From positions 1 to 61,417 of the forward strand of contig CALLQB010000046.1 in NCBI GenBank assembly GCA_938015295.1: a DNA stretch of 61,417 nucleotides, read 5' to 3'. The notes under the pieces are model-generated. The model saw nothing but the letters and a program-made list of their open reading frames with translations, ran no database searches and had not been told where the DNA came from. Shown here in pieces: positions 43,782 to 52,268 of this stretch. The translations under genes were made by a program, and so were the position numbers. The first letter of the stretch is position 1, and each line of letters begins with the position of its first letter. The DNA comes from an uncultured Acidimicrobiales bacterium. GTDB lineage: Bacteria; Actinomycetota; Acidimicrobiia; Acidimicrobiales; SHLQ01.

Positions 43782-45259
43782 TCTGCGCCGCCAAGCCACG
43801 TGCGAATCAGTCGTCGACCTTTTCGGTTGTTTTCGCCCAGCACCCGCAGCGAGCGCATCCGCTCGAGAATGACCGTAGTGAACACCTCTGGCAGGCCGGC
43901 AGCCTCGGGCGGCGAGCTCAGATCCTCGGCAGCAAGCACGGCTTTAACGACATAGTCGAAGTGGCGGCGCGGCATTGGCTGACCTGCCGCTTGTGAACGG
44001 TCACGCGCCCGCTTGGACAGCCGGTTTATATCCCGAGCGGTAAGCGAAGCTGCCGGATCTTGGGGCCACACAGCAGCGAGGTTCGCGAACAAATGCGGCC
44101 ATTCATGTGCTTCGAGAAGCGGCAGCGATCGATCGATTTCCCGAAGGCGCTCGGCCGCGATCGGCACTGTCGACTGATCACCGGTGTCTCCTGAGCCTTC
44201 TGCGGTATCGGCACCGGATGGACCGGTAGATTCTACGAGACCGGACGGACCGGACGGACCAGGCTCGGGTGGGTCGGGTTCGGGCGATTCGGCGGGCAAA
44301 AGGTACTGCTGGCGCCCGGTGCTGAATTCAGCGTCGGGTACGGCTTGGCGCACTAGCTGTTTGAAGCTACCGAGCCCGAACCACTTGTCGCTTACCTCGG
44401 GACCAAAGGTCTGGCGCAGTTCCCACGCTAGCGATGCAAGGTCGAGCGGCTGTTCGAGACCCTGCCAACGAGCCTGAATGAGGGCTTCGGCACCGGCAAC
44501 ATCGTCGTCGATCTCGGACAAGCTCGCCGCGGGCGAAGGGAGCCGGTCGGCGGTGATCGTTTCTTCGTCAACCCGATCGAGTTCGGTACGCAGGTCCTCG
44601 GCGATGTCATCGATGGTCGCGAGCAGATCAGCCATACGCGAACTCAGCACCGAGACCAGCGGCGGCTGCGCAGCGTCTTTGCTGTAGGTATCGACATGGG
44701 TAAGTTCACCCCACGTGTCTTGCAACAGTGTACGCACCTGCAGTTCGCAGTTCAGCGGCACCTGCCGTCCATCGGCCTCGACCATCACCCTGACACCGGT
44801 GTGCCAACCGCGATATCCCGATTCCTTTGGTTCGAGCACATAGTCGCGCTCGTTCGACCGGGCGATCCACAGCGGGCCACGGTCCCGACGCTGGCCAGAG
44901 TTTGCAGCAGCCGGAAGTGTATCGAGCGCTTCTTGCACCATCTCGATGTCACGCAAGTTCGTGCACGTAATCCGCAAGCCGACCAGGTCGTGAACCATCC
45001 CCGGCACGTCGTCGAGAGATGGCAACGGCGCCCCGGCTGCAATGACCCGAAGTTTTCGCCACGCTCGTTGTTTGGTCTTCACCCGGCCGGCAACCCGGTG
45101 AATACGCACCTGATCGCGTTCGGAAAGCGCCGAGCCGAGCAACCGCTCGACTTCGTCGATGGCCACCGCAAGCCCGGGTTCCAGGACGGTCGTGCGGTAG
45201 CGGTCGTACCACGCACCGAAGTCAGCGATCGTGAGCGAGCCCGTCGCCTTGGCATTCAT
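43778..45259 (-). CDS. RelA/SpoT-domain (p)ppGpp synthetase with a C-terminal extension
   Basis: 493 residues. The synthetase core is at residues 90-200: 'VHDLVGLRITCTNLRDIE', 'ESGYRGWHTGVRV' (GYRxxH) and 'CELQVRTLLQDTWGELTH' (ExQxR). There is no HD hydrolase domain, so it would be synthesis-only. After a Glu-rich helix, 'RQTFGPEVSDKWFGLGSFKQLVRQAV' resembles an OST-HTH/LOTUS-like winged helix, followed by a Pro/Ser/Gly-rich linker (9-bp DNA repeats encoding PSG) and a helical end. This is larger than classic small alarmone synthetases. It sits next to a polyphosphate polymerase, linking two stress currencies. Confidence 0.8.
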   Translation of the reverse strand: MNAKATGSLTIADFGAWYDRYRTTVLEPGLAVAIDEVERLLGSALSERDQVRIHRVAGRVKTKQRAWRKLRVIAAGAPLPSLDDVPGMVHDLVGLRITCTNLRDIEMVQEALDTLPAAANSGQRRDRGPLWIARSNERDYVLEPKESGYRGWHTGVRVMVEADGRQVPLNCELQVRTLLQDTWGELTHVDTYSKDAAQPPLVSVLSSRMADLLATIDDIAEDLRTELDRVDEETITADRLPSPAASLSEIDDDVAGAEALIQARWQGLEQPLDLASLAWELRQTFGPEVSDKWFGLGSFKQLVRQAVPDAEFSTGRQQYLLPAESPEPDPPEPGPSGPSGLVESTGPSGADTAEGSGDTGDQSTVPIAAERLREIDRSLPLLEAHEWPHLFANLAAVWPQDPAASLTARDINRLSKRARDRSQAAGQPMPRRHFDYVVKAVLAAEDLSSPPEAAGLPEVFTTVILERMRSLRVLGENNRKGRRLIRTWLGGAD

Positions 45260-45351
45260 TCCGGAACACTACGATACCGGCGACCCGCTCGCGGGTGATC
45301 CGAGAGCCATCGAGCTCGCCATACGGGCGGCGAAACGGCCGTCGCTGCCCC

Positions 45352-47385
45352 TCAGAGAAGTTGGCAGAGGCGACGTGCCTCGTAAATCGCTGCGGGAATT
45401 CCCCGACTGGCCACTGCGTCGCCGATCCGATGAAGCACGAATCCTTCAGCCGACGTTGGCTGCGGTCGGCCGCCGATGAGCGCCTCGATATCGACGACTC
45501 CGCCGTTGCTCGATGCCTCGCGGAGGCTCATGTACGGCTCGCCGTTCGGAGCGACACCATGTTCGAAAACGACGGCGTCGACGGTTCGTTCGCGCTCTTG
45601 ACGTGTATGCACATTGCGGAGCGTGGCAACCAGCGCACCGTCGCCTTGTTTCACCCGAACAAGCTGGTGGTCCGGTGTCATGACGACGTCGTTTTCGTAC
45701 AACATCTCGAGGTACGCCGGGCCGGTGGTGGCAGCGAGGTCTTGGGCTACCAGACGATCGGGGGTCACGAGTTCGAGGTCGGACAGTCCCCGCCCGGACA
45801 AGAACTCGGCAATCGACGGACCATGTTCGCTGCCATGGTCGTCGTAGATCAAGACGCGGCCACGTACTGAAGCGTTCCCGCTCAGCACATCCCAACTGCT
45901 GACCATGAGGTCTTCACCCTCGTCGAGAAAGCTTGCGTCGGGGAAACCTCCGGTCGCCACGATGACGATGTCGGGTTCTTCTTGCGCCACCTCGGTTGCG
46001 TCGACAGGCGTGTTCAGTCTGAGGTCGACGCCGAGGTATCCAACCTCTTGTTCAAGCCAGCCGACGATCCCGAGCAGTTCTGCCTGGCGTTCGCTGGCCC
46101 GCGCTGCGAGCACGACCTGACCACCCACACGGTCCTGCGCCTCAAAGAGCACGACGTTGTGACCGCGTGCTGCAAGCACACGTGCCGCCTCGAGTCCCCC
46201 AGGCCCGGCGCCAACAACAACTGCTTTCTTGATCGCTCCCTTCGTTTTGGGAACAAGCTGCGGGATCTTGGCCTCGCGTCCGGTGGCCGGATTTTGAATG
46301 CAGATCGATTCGAGACCCTGATGAAGCCGGTTGATACAAAACGACGCGCCAACACAAACCCGAATCCGCTGTTCGTCTCCGCGTTCGAGCTTCGCAACGA
46401 TGTGCGGGTCGGCGATATGAGCCCGGGTCATGCCAGCGAGATCGATCAGACCAGCCGAGATCGCATGCCGGGCGGACGCCACATCGGTGATGCGAGCAGC
46501 GTGGAGCACCGGCAGGTCGATGGCTTGTTTGATGGAAGCTGCGAGCGACACATAGGGCATCAGTGGTGTTCCAGATGGCGGGATCGCCTTTGAGAGCCCT
46601 TCTTCGGTTGCTAGCGACGACCCGGCGATGTTCATGAAGTCGAGCAACCCGGAGGTCGCGAGTCGCTGAGCGATCTCTGCGCTCTCTTCGATGCGGAGCC
46701 CACCGATCTGGTCCTCGTCGCCGATCATCCGAATACCGACAAGGATGTCGCTGCCGATAGCCTCCCGAATCGATTCAAGGACCTCGACGGTGAACCGCAT
46801 ACGGTTCTCCAGCGAGCCGCCATACTCATCGGTGCGGCGATTCGACAGGGGCGTCCAAAACTGATCGATGAGGTGGCTCGTCGCGCAAAGTTCGATGCCG
46901 TCGAGTCCGCCGGCACGGGCACGCACCGCTGCGGCGCCAAAGTCGGCGACCACGCGACGGATGTCGGACTTCTCTATCTCTTTCGGCCAACCACGATGCA
47001 TTGGCTCACGGACAGGCGATGGCGCAATTGTCGGAAGCCAGTCGCCGTCGTTTGAGACGTTCCGGCGACCCATATGGGTGATCTGGCACATAACTGCGGT
47101 GCCGTAACCGTGAAGCCGATCGGTCATCTCCGAAAGCGGATCGATAATCGCATCGGAGCCGAAGTACATCTGTCCCCAAAGCGATGCCGAGTCGGGCGAC
47201 ACGTTGCTCGACCCACCGATCATCGTCAGACCGATTCCCCCCTTGGCCTTTTCCTCGTGGTAGGCCATGTAGCGCTCGCTGGGGACACCGTCGGTGTTGT
47301 ATCCGGGAGCATGACTGCTGGAAAAGATGCGGTTCTTTAGCTGCACGTGACCGAGCGTGAACGGCTCGAGAAGTGGGTCGCTCAC
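45352..47385 (-). CDS. NADH:flavin oxidoreductase / demethylase of the old-yellow-enzyme plus FAD type
   Basis: 677 residues: an FMN TIM barrel (residues 1-370; 'LFEPFTLGHVQLKNRI'-like start, 'HLIDQFWTPLSNRRTDEYGGSLENR'), a linker with Cys in 'CVGASFCINRLHQG' and 'SICIQNPATGRE', then a FAD/NAD(P) domain 'AVVVGAGPGGLEAARVLAARGH'. This is the layout of 2,4-dienoyl-CoA reductase and trimethylamine dehydrogenase. The expected second Cys of the CxxC of the iron-sulfur motif is Ala. GTG 47385 lies in the first unit of a 26-bp repeat. It follows the MttB-like gene and probably oxidises its demethylated product or a related N-methyl amine. Confidence 0.85.
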   Translation of the reverse strand: MSDPLLEPFTLGHVQLKNRIFSSSHAPGYNTDGVPSERYMAYHEEKAKGGIGLTMIGGSSNVSPDSASLWGQMYFGSDAIIDPLSEMTDRLHGYGTAVMCQITHMGRRNVSNDGDWLPTIAPSPVREPMHRGWPKEIEKSDIRRVVADFGAAAVRARAGGLDGIELCATSHLIDQFWTPLSNRRTDEYGGSLENRMRFTVEVLESIREAIGSDILVGIRMIGDEDQIGGLRIEESAEIAQRLATSGLLDFMNIAGSSLATEEGLSKAIPPSGTPLMPYVSLAASIKQAIDLPVLHAARITDVASARHAISAGLIDLAGMTRAHIADPHIVAKLERGDEQRIRVCVGASFCINRLHQGLESICIQNPATGREAKIPQLVPKTKGAIKKAVVVGAGPGGLEAARVLAARGHNVVLFEAQDRVGGQVVLAARASERQAELLGIVGWLEQEVGYLGVDLRLNTPVDATEVAQEEPDIVIVATGGFPDASFLDEGEDLMVSSWDVLSGNASVRGRVLIYDDHGSEHGPSIAEFLSGRGLSDLELVTPDRLVAQDLAATTGPAYLEMLYENDVVMTPDHQLVRVKQGDGALVATLRNVHTRQERERTVDAVVFEHGVAPNGEPYMSLREASSNGGVVDIEALIGGRPQPTSAEGFVLHRIGDAVASRGIPAAIYEARRLCQLL

Positions 47386-47469
47386 GCGACCTCTTCCCTT
47401 GCGCCGCTCACGCGACCTCTTCCCGTGCGTCGCTCACGCGACCTCTTCCCGTGCGCCGCTCACGCGACC
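47379..47469. repeat. 26-bp tandem repeat spanning a stop/start junction
   Basis: The motif CGCTCACGCGACC occurs four times, at 47379, 47405, 47431 and 47457, exactly 26 bases apart, joined by CTCTTCCC(G/T)TGCG. On the minus strand each unit reads GGGAAGAGG-TCGC-GTGA: a ribosome-binding-like stretch, a GTG and an overlapping TGA. The MttB-like gene stops in the fourth copy and the flavin enzyme starts in the first. Confidence 0.85.
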
Positions 47470-48986
47470 ATGTCCTTTGAAATCTCTGAAGAACGTCGAT
47501 CGACATACGCTAGTAGCTCGGCTTCGACTGCCTCATCGAGAGGCGGCTTCTCGTAGTCCGCAAGCAGGGCGTCGGCACGTTCGAACCCGAGGGTTTCGGT
47601 GTCTTTCGAACCGGCCTCCTCCCACTGTTCGAAACTGGTCTGGTCCATAACTCCGGGCATGTGAAATGCGGTCATGTAATTCGCCACGGTGTGCTCGGCC
47701 CCGAGGTAGTGCCCCTGTGGACCTACCTCTCGCACGGCGGCCATCGCTTCGGCAAAGTCATCGAGTCGCGGACCTTGCGCGTATCGAATCCACCCTGCCG
47801 CAATGTCGCTGTCGGTGACGTACTTGGCTAGGTTCACTGTCAACCCATGCTCCATCCACCCTCCGCAGTGGGTGATGAGGTTGATGCCCCCAAGGATCGA
47901 GGCGTGCATGTTCATGTTGGCCTCATACCCTGCCTGAGCGTCGAGCTTCTTCGAGCCGGTGTGCATGCCAACACTGCGAAGAGGAAGACCGTAAAATCGG
48001 GCGAGCTGGCCAGCCATCAAGAGCATGTGGGCAAGGTCGGGCGTTCCGGTCATGGGCGAGCCCGTACGCATATCGACGATCATCAAGAACATGCCGTAGA
48101 TCGTCGGTGATCCGGGGTTGATCGCTTGGGCGAAGGCACAACCAGCGAGTGCCTCGGCGTTAAGCTGTGCGATTCCTCCGATGGTGCTTGCTGGAGTGTT
48201 GGCACCAGCGAGCGCAAACGGCGAGTAGTAGACGGGTTGGCCTGCTCGGGCGTAGACCATTGCTGCGCTGAGCATCGACTCGTCCCACACGAGCGGCGAG
48301 TTGCCGTTCATAAACCCGGTGATCACCGCGTTATTCGCAACGAACTCTTCGCCGTGGACGATCTTGGCCATCGCAAGGGTGTCTTCGGCCTGTTCTGCCC
48401 CCTGACAAGATCCGATACTGATCTTGTCGGTGTATCGCATCGAGTCGGCGTAGTACGCGAGGTGCCGATAGGGAATATCGACGTTGGTCGCCTCGCAGTG
48501 GAAGCCACCGGCAATGTTGATCGTCTCGAGTAGGTGGCTTAGCTTGATGCATTCGATGTTGTCTTCACGCGTTGAGTAGCGGCGGCTTCCATTGCGGTCA
48601 ACAAAGAACGGGCTACCAGAGTTGGGCGACATCGCCAGGTGTTTGCCGCCGATCTCAACCGACTGGATAGGGTTTCGGGCGTGAAGAGTGAACTGCGACG
48701 GCGCCTTGCCAATCAGTTCCATGAGTAGTTCACGAGGTATCCGAACCCTTGTATTGCTGCCGTCAACCACGCCAACGTCAGCGCCCGCAGTGCGCCACAC
48801 GTCGATGGCGGGTTCGTACCGAAACTCGATGCCGACTTCTTCGAGGATTCGCATCGAGCCGTCGTGCACCATCTCGAGTGCCTCTTCGGGCAACAACTCG
48901 TACAACGGAATCTTGCGTTCGAGTGACAGCATTTGGGGCGAACCGACGGTTGACCGGTCGCGACGTCTTCTTCCTCGTGGACTCAT
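47460..48986 (-). CDS. MttB-family methyltransferase, non-pyrrolysine
   Basis: 508 residues of the trimethylamine methyltransferase (MttB) TIM-barrel family. Landmarks: 'GSMRILEEVGIEFRYEPAIDVWR', 'LHARNP', 'GVMDQTSFEQWEEAG'. No in-frame TAG is present, so it is the pyrrolysine-free branch that demethylates glycine betaine or other quaternary amines (as in MtgB) and passes the methyl to a corrinoid protein. No corrinoid protein gene is nearby. ATG 48986 follows AGGGGC. It lies upstream of the old-yellow-enzyme gene in the same transcript. Confidence 0.84.
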   Translation of the reverse strand: MSPRGRRRRDRSTVGSPQMLSLERKIPLYELLPEEALEMVHDGSMRILEEVGIEFRYEPAIDVWRTAGADVGVVDGSNTRVRIPRELLMELIGKAPSQFTLHARNPIQSVEIGGKHLAMSPNSGSPFFVDRNGSRRYSTREDNIECIKLSHLLETINIAGGFHCEATNVDIPYRHLAYYADSMRYTDKISIGSCQGAEQAEDTLAMAKIVHGEEFVANNAVITGFMNGNSPLVWDESMLSAAMVYARAGQPVYYSPFALAGANTPASTIGGIAQLNAEALAGCAFAQAINPGSPTIYGMFLMIVDMRTGSPMTGTPDLAHMLLMAGQLARFYGLPLRSVGMHTGSKKLDAQAGYEANMNMHASILGGINLITHCGGWMEHGLTVNLAKYVTDSDIAAGWIRYAQGPRLDDFAEAMAAVREVGPQGHYLGAEHTVANYMTAFHMPGVMDQTSFEQWEEAGSKDTETLGFERADALLADYEKPPLDEAVEAELLAYVDRRSSEISKDMVA

Positions 48987-49098
48987 GCGGCGCCCCTGTT
49001 CTTCACGCTGAACCCCTAGGCCGCCCGAGCGGTCAAACAGCTGCTTTCACAGCTTCTTTCGCGGTGCGGAAAAACTACACGAATCGGCAAGACCTTTG

Positions 49099-50385
49099 CT
49101 ACAGGTGGCGGATGCCCACGCGGGTGATCTTGCGGCTCTCGCGTGCCTCAACCGTGAGCTCGTACTCACCGTGACTGACAACGTCACCAACCTCGGGAAC
49201 CTCGCCCGCAATTGCCAACAACAAACCAGCGATGGTGACGGCATCGTCGTGATCGAAGGCTGGTTCGTCGAGCGCTTCGCGAAGGTCGCTAAGCGGCGTA
49301 TCGCCGGGCACCGTCATCGAACCATCGGCATGACGAGCGATTCCGCCATCCGCCTCGTCTTCCATGATCTCGGCAATGACATCGTCCATTGAGACAAACC
49401 CGACGGTGGTACCGAACTCATCGATTACAAGGGCGGCGTGCGTCGTGCCCATTTTGAACTGTTCGAGGAGATCTTCCGCCGACATAGTGGCGGCTACCAC
49501 CGGCAACGGTCGGGAAAGCTCGCGAATGGAGCCGACCGTTCCGAGCCGGTCTGCTCGGATGAAGTCCTTGACGTGCAGCATGCCAACGACATGATCGAGA
49601 TCGCCGTCGATAACCGGGTAACGGCTGCGTTGCGAACCGCTGATCAATGCGGCCACCTCTTCTACCGAGGCCGACACATCGAGAGCAACAATATCGCTCC
49701 GAGAGATCATGATTTCCTCAGCTGGGCGGCCCTCGAGCTCGAAGATGTTGCGGATCAGGTCGCGTTGCAGCTCGCCAAGCTGGCCACTGTGAGCGGATTC
49801 GTCGGTCACGATCGCCAGCTCAACACTGGTGTGCAGCGACAAACGCTTGTCAGGTTCGGGAATACGCAGCAGCCGCATCAGCGCGAAGGCAATCGCGTTC
49901 AGTACCGCCACCATTGGCCGGAACAGAGCGCTGAAAGCACGCATAACTGGGTTCAGTCGTACGCTAACTTCCTCGGGCGACTGCAAGGCAAGCGCCTTGG
50001 GAATCATCTCGCCGAAGACAACGTGCAGGTAGGTGATGGCCGAGAGGGCCACGATGAAACCAACCGTGTGTGACGCCGTCTCGGGAACGCCAAGATCTTC
50101 CAACGGGTCATATAACCAGTGTGCCACTGCGGGCTCGCCGTACATGCCGAGTCCGATCGAAGCCAGCGTGATGCCGAGCTGCGCGACGGCAATGTAGCTG
50201 TCTTTGCCGGCGTGACGCTCGAAGATGTCGACGAGCCATTTGGCGGCACCGCTGCCGTTCTCGGCCAGAGCACGTAGCCGACTAGGACGTGCCCCCACCA
50301 GCGCGAACTCGGCTGCCACAAACAAGCCGTTCATGACTACCAGCAGGATGATCGCGATGATCGGGAATGCGTATTCACCAATCAT
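49099..50385 (-). CDS. CNNM/CorC-type protein: DUF21, CBS pair, CorC_HlyC domains
   Basis: 428 residues: DUF21 membrane part (about 1-190, four hydrophobic segments starting 'IIAIILLVVMNGLFVAAEFALVG'), two CBS domains ('GTVGSIRELSRPLPVVAATM', 'LVIDEFGTTVGFVSMDDVIAEI'), and a C-terminal CorC_HlyC domain ('LPVGDTPLSDLREALDEP'-like, ending 'ITRVGIRHL'). Such proteins are proposed Mg or Na transporters or hemolysin-like; the bacterial role is not settled. The start overlaps the next gene's stop by four bases (ATGA), so the pair forms a two-gene operon and probably a heterodimer. Confidence 0.88.
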   Translation of the reverse strand: MIGEYAFPIIAIILLVVMNGLFVAAEFALVGARPSRLRALAENGSGAAKWLVDIFERHAGKDSYIAVAQLGITLASIGLGMYGEPAVAHWLYDPLEDLGVPETASHTVGFIVALSAITYLHVVFGEMIPKALALQSPEEVSVRLNPVMRAFSALFRPMVAVLNAIAFALMRLLRIPEPDKRLSLHTSVELAIVTDESAHSGQLGELQRDLIRNIFELEGRPAEEIMISRSDIVALDVSASVEEVAALISGSQRSRYPVIDGDLDHVVGMLHVKDFIRADRLGTVGSIRELSRPLPVVAATMSAEDLLEQFKMGTTHAALVIDEFGTTVGFVSMDDVIAEIMEDEADGGIARHADGSMTVPGDTPLSDLREALDEPAFDHDDAVTIAGLLLAIAGEVPEVGDVVSHGEYELTVEARESRKITRVGIRHL

Positions 50386-51674
50386 TGGGCGTCACCTCCC
50401 TCGCCGAAACTGACCCGTTCGATCGCGTTGCCGTCGACGGCATCGATGCGCACCGCCAGCGAGTCTTCGCCCAGCGAAACTTGCTCGCCGACTACCGGCA
50501 TGCGCGAGAGTTCGTGCCATATCAACCCGCCGATCGTGTCGACTTCGCTCGTAGGCAACGACAGCTGGAACCGCCGGTTCAGATCCTCGAGCAGCACTTC
50601 GCCAGACACCGATACGCGACCGCGAGCCTCGACGATTGGATCGGGATCGACATCAAATTCGTCGCGCACCTCGCCGAAGATCTCTTCGAGTGCGTCTTCC
50701 AACGTCACCAAGCCGGCGACGCCGCCATACTCATCGATCACCATTGCGCAGTGTTGTTCGGCCTCTTGCAGACGGCCCCATAACGCAGGGACCGACAGCG
50801 TCTCGGCGACCTCAAGAACTGGTCGAGCAAAAGATTCGACTGATGCCTCGGGATTCGCATCGGCCTGCACATACAACCCGCGGAGGTTCACGATACCGAT
50901 CAGGTCGTCGGTGGATTGTCCCCACACCGGGAAGCGACTGTAGGGACAATCGAGCACTTGGTCGAGCGCCGCGCTGACTGAATCGGCAGCGTTGACGCCG
51001 ACGATGCGCCGCCGCGGCGTCATGATCTGGCGAACGGTTCGTTGATCGACGTTAAGAACGCCAGCCACCATGTCGCGCTCGGCTACATCGATCAGGCCCC
51101 CGGCGGCGCTCTCGTTTACCAATGCTGCGAGTTCTTCGGGTGAATGCACGTGCGCATGGCTGTGATCGGCGTTCAGCCCCACGCCGCGCATGATCGCGAA
51201 CGCTGAGCCGTTAAACACCTTCACGAGAGGGCGAAACAGCATCTGGCTGACCTGCATCGGCCGCAGCGTCGCTATGGCAAGTCGTTCGGGGTATCGCAGT
51301 GCCGCTGTCTTGGGTAACAGTTCACCCAAGATGACCTGGAGCGACGTGATGATCAGCAATGTCACGATGACCGCAACGACGCGAGCCGACGAACCGAACA
51401 GCGATTCGAACATTGGCGTCAGGCGAGCCTGGGCAAATGCGCCGGCCACGAGGCTACTGAGGGTGATGCCGACCTGACAGGTAGCGACGTAATTGTCGAG
51501 GGCCACAGGCTCACGAACAATTCCGAAAAGGGTCAGCGCCGACCGGTTGCCGTCCTGCGCCATTGATTGAATTCGAGACTTTCGGCTGCCAACGGTGGCG
51601 AACTCGGCTGCGACGTACAGCGCGTTCAGCGCCAACATCATGGTGATAGCCGCGGCAGTAATAACTCCGCTCAA
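50382..51674 (-). CDS. CNNM/CorC-type protein, paralog of the 49099 gene
   Basis: 430 residues with the same layout: 'ITAAAITMMLALNALYVAAEFATVGSRKSR' membrane start, DUF21, CBS pair ('VIDEYGGVAGLVTLEDALEEIFGEV'), and a CorC_HlyC end. I chose TTG 51674 because GGTGAGG lies five bases upstream; the frame extends to TTG 51707 but has no ribosome binding site there. First gene of the pair. Confidence 0.87.
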   Translation of the reverse strand: MSGVITAAAITMMLALNALYVAAEFATVGSRKSRIQSMAQDGNRSALTLFGIVREPVALDNYVATCQVGITLSSLVAGAFAQARLTPMFESLFGSSARVVAVIVTLLIITSLQVILGELLPKTAALRYPERLAIATLRPMQVSQMLFRPLVKVFNGSAFAIMRGVGLNADHSHAHVHSPEELAALVNESAAGGLIDVAERDMVAGVLNVDQRTVRQIMTPRRRIVGVNAADSVSAALDQVLDCPYSRFPVWGQSTDDLIGIVNLRGLYVQADANPEASVESFARPVLEVAETLSVPALWGRLQEAEQHCAMVIDEYGGVAGLVTLEDALEEIFGEVRDEFDVDPDPIVEARGRVSVSGEVLLEDLNRRFQLSLPTSEVDTIGGLIWHELSRMPVVGEQVSLGEDSLAVRIDAVDGNAIERVSFGEGGDAQ

Positions 51675-51794
51675 ACGAACCTCACCCCGATCACGGGCGT
51701 TGTCCAACGGTGTCCAATCAACAACATTCGACAGATCATACGCGCCCAGCAGGCAAGAAACGTGTCTCGGTGCTAGTTCTCGCTGGTGCCGTCG

Positions 51795-51901
51795 GTGTCT
51801 TAGACACGCCGCTCTAGCCGATAGACTCGCTTACCCGGTTGAGAACAGAACTCAAACGGCGGTCCCGCCGCCTGCGAGGCAGGCAAAGGGACGTGAGTCC
51901 C
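51795..51901 (+). ncRNA. Candidate structured 5' leader RNA
   Basis: Within 107 bases there are five short hairpins: GTGTC-TTA-GACAC (51795-51807), TTGAG-7-CTCAA (51839-51855), GGCGG-5-CCGCC (51858-51872), CCTGC-GAG-GCAGG (51871-51883) and GGGAC-GTGA-GTCCC (51888-51901, a GNRA loop). Two overlap by two bases, so they may be alternative folds. The Lys-rich gene at 51941 begins 40 bases later. I cannot match it to a named riboswitch. Confidence 0.35.
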
Positions 51902-51940
51902 TGCGATACCTTTCACACATTTTCAGGAGAATCAGCCGTC

Positions 51941-52258
51941 ATGGCCGCAAAGAAGCTCACCCCACTCCAAGAGTCTGAAGCTCGCCGACAGGCAGCTGAG
52001 CAAGCCAAAGGCAACAAGAAAGCTGTCACCCGCACAGACGAAGAGAAGGCAACCCGCAAGGAGCGCGTCGAGAAGGCGAAAGATGCTCTTGCACGCTCGG
52101 TCGGGGTGAAGGGCGACCATGTTGTTGCTGGCCGTAAGGCGCTCAAAAACTTCCTCCGCGACCTCAATGAGCCGAACCAGCCTGACGATGCTCGATTCGA
52201 GGCGTTGATCGAGGCCCCGTTCAAGGCGCCACCGAAAAAGAAGAACGACCGGTACTAG
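51941..52258 (+). CDS. Lys/Glu/Ala-rich small protein (105 aa)
   Basis: 105 residues, strongly charged, with a helical coiled N-terminal half ('TPLQESEARRQAAEQAKGNKKAV') and a C-terminal 'FEALIEAPFKAPPKKKNDRY'. No signal, membrane segment or Cys. ATG 51941 follows AGGAGA. It resembles small nucleoid- or RNA-associated proteins only in composition; no family is recognised. A structured leader may regulate it. The quinone reductase starts 10 bases after its stop. Confidence 0.7.
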   Translation: MAAKKLTPLQESEARRQAAEQAKGNKKAVTRTDEEKATRKERVEKAKDALARSVGVKGDHVVAGRKALKNFLRDLNEPNQPDDARFEALIEAPFKAPPKKKNDRY

Positions 52259-52268
52259 TCGCCCACAC

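Noticed and set aside
47460..48986. Pyrrolysine-containing MttB
   Set aside because: There is no in-frame TAG in the middle of the gene; it reads through as 508 sense codons. No pylT or pylS is seen.
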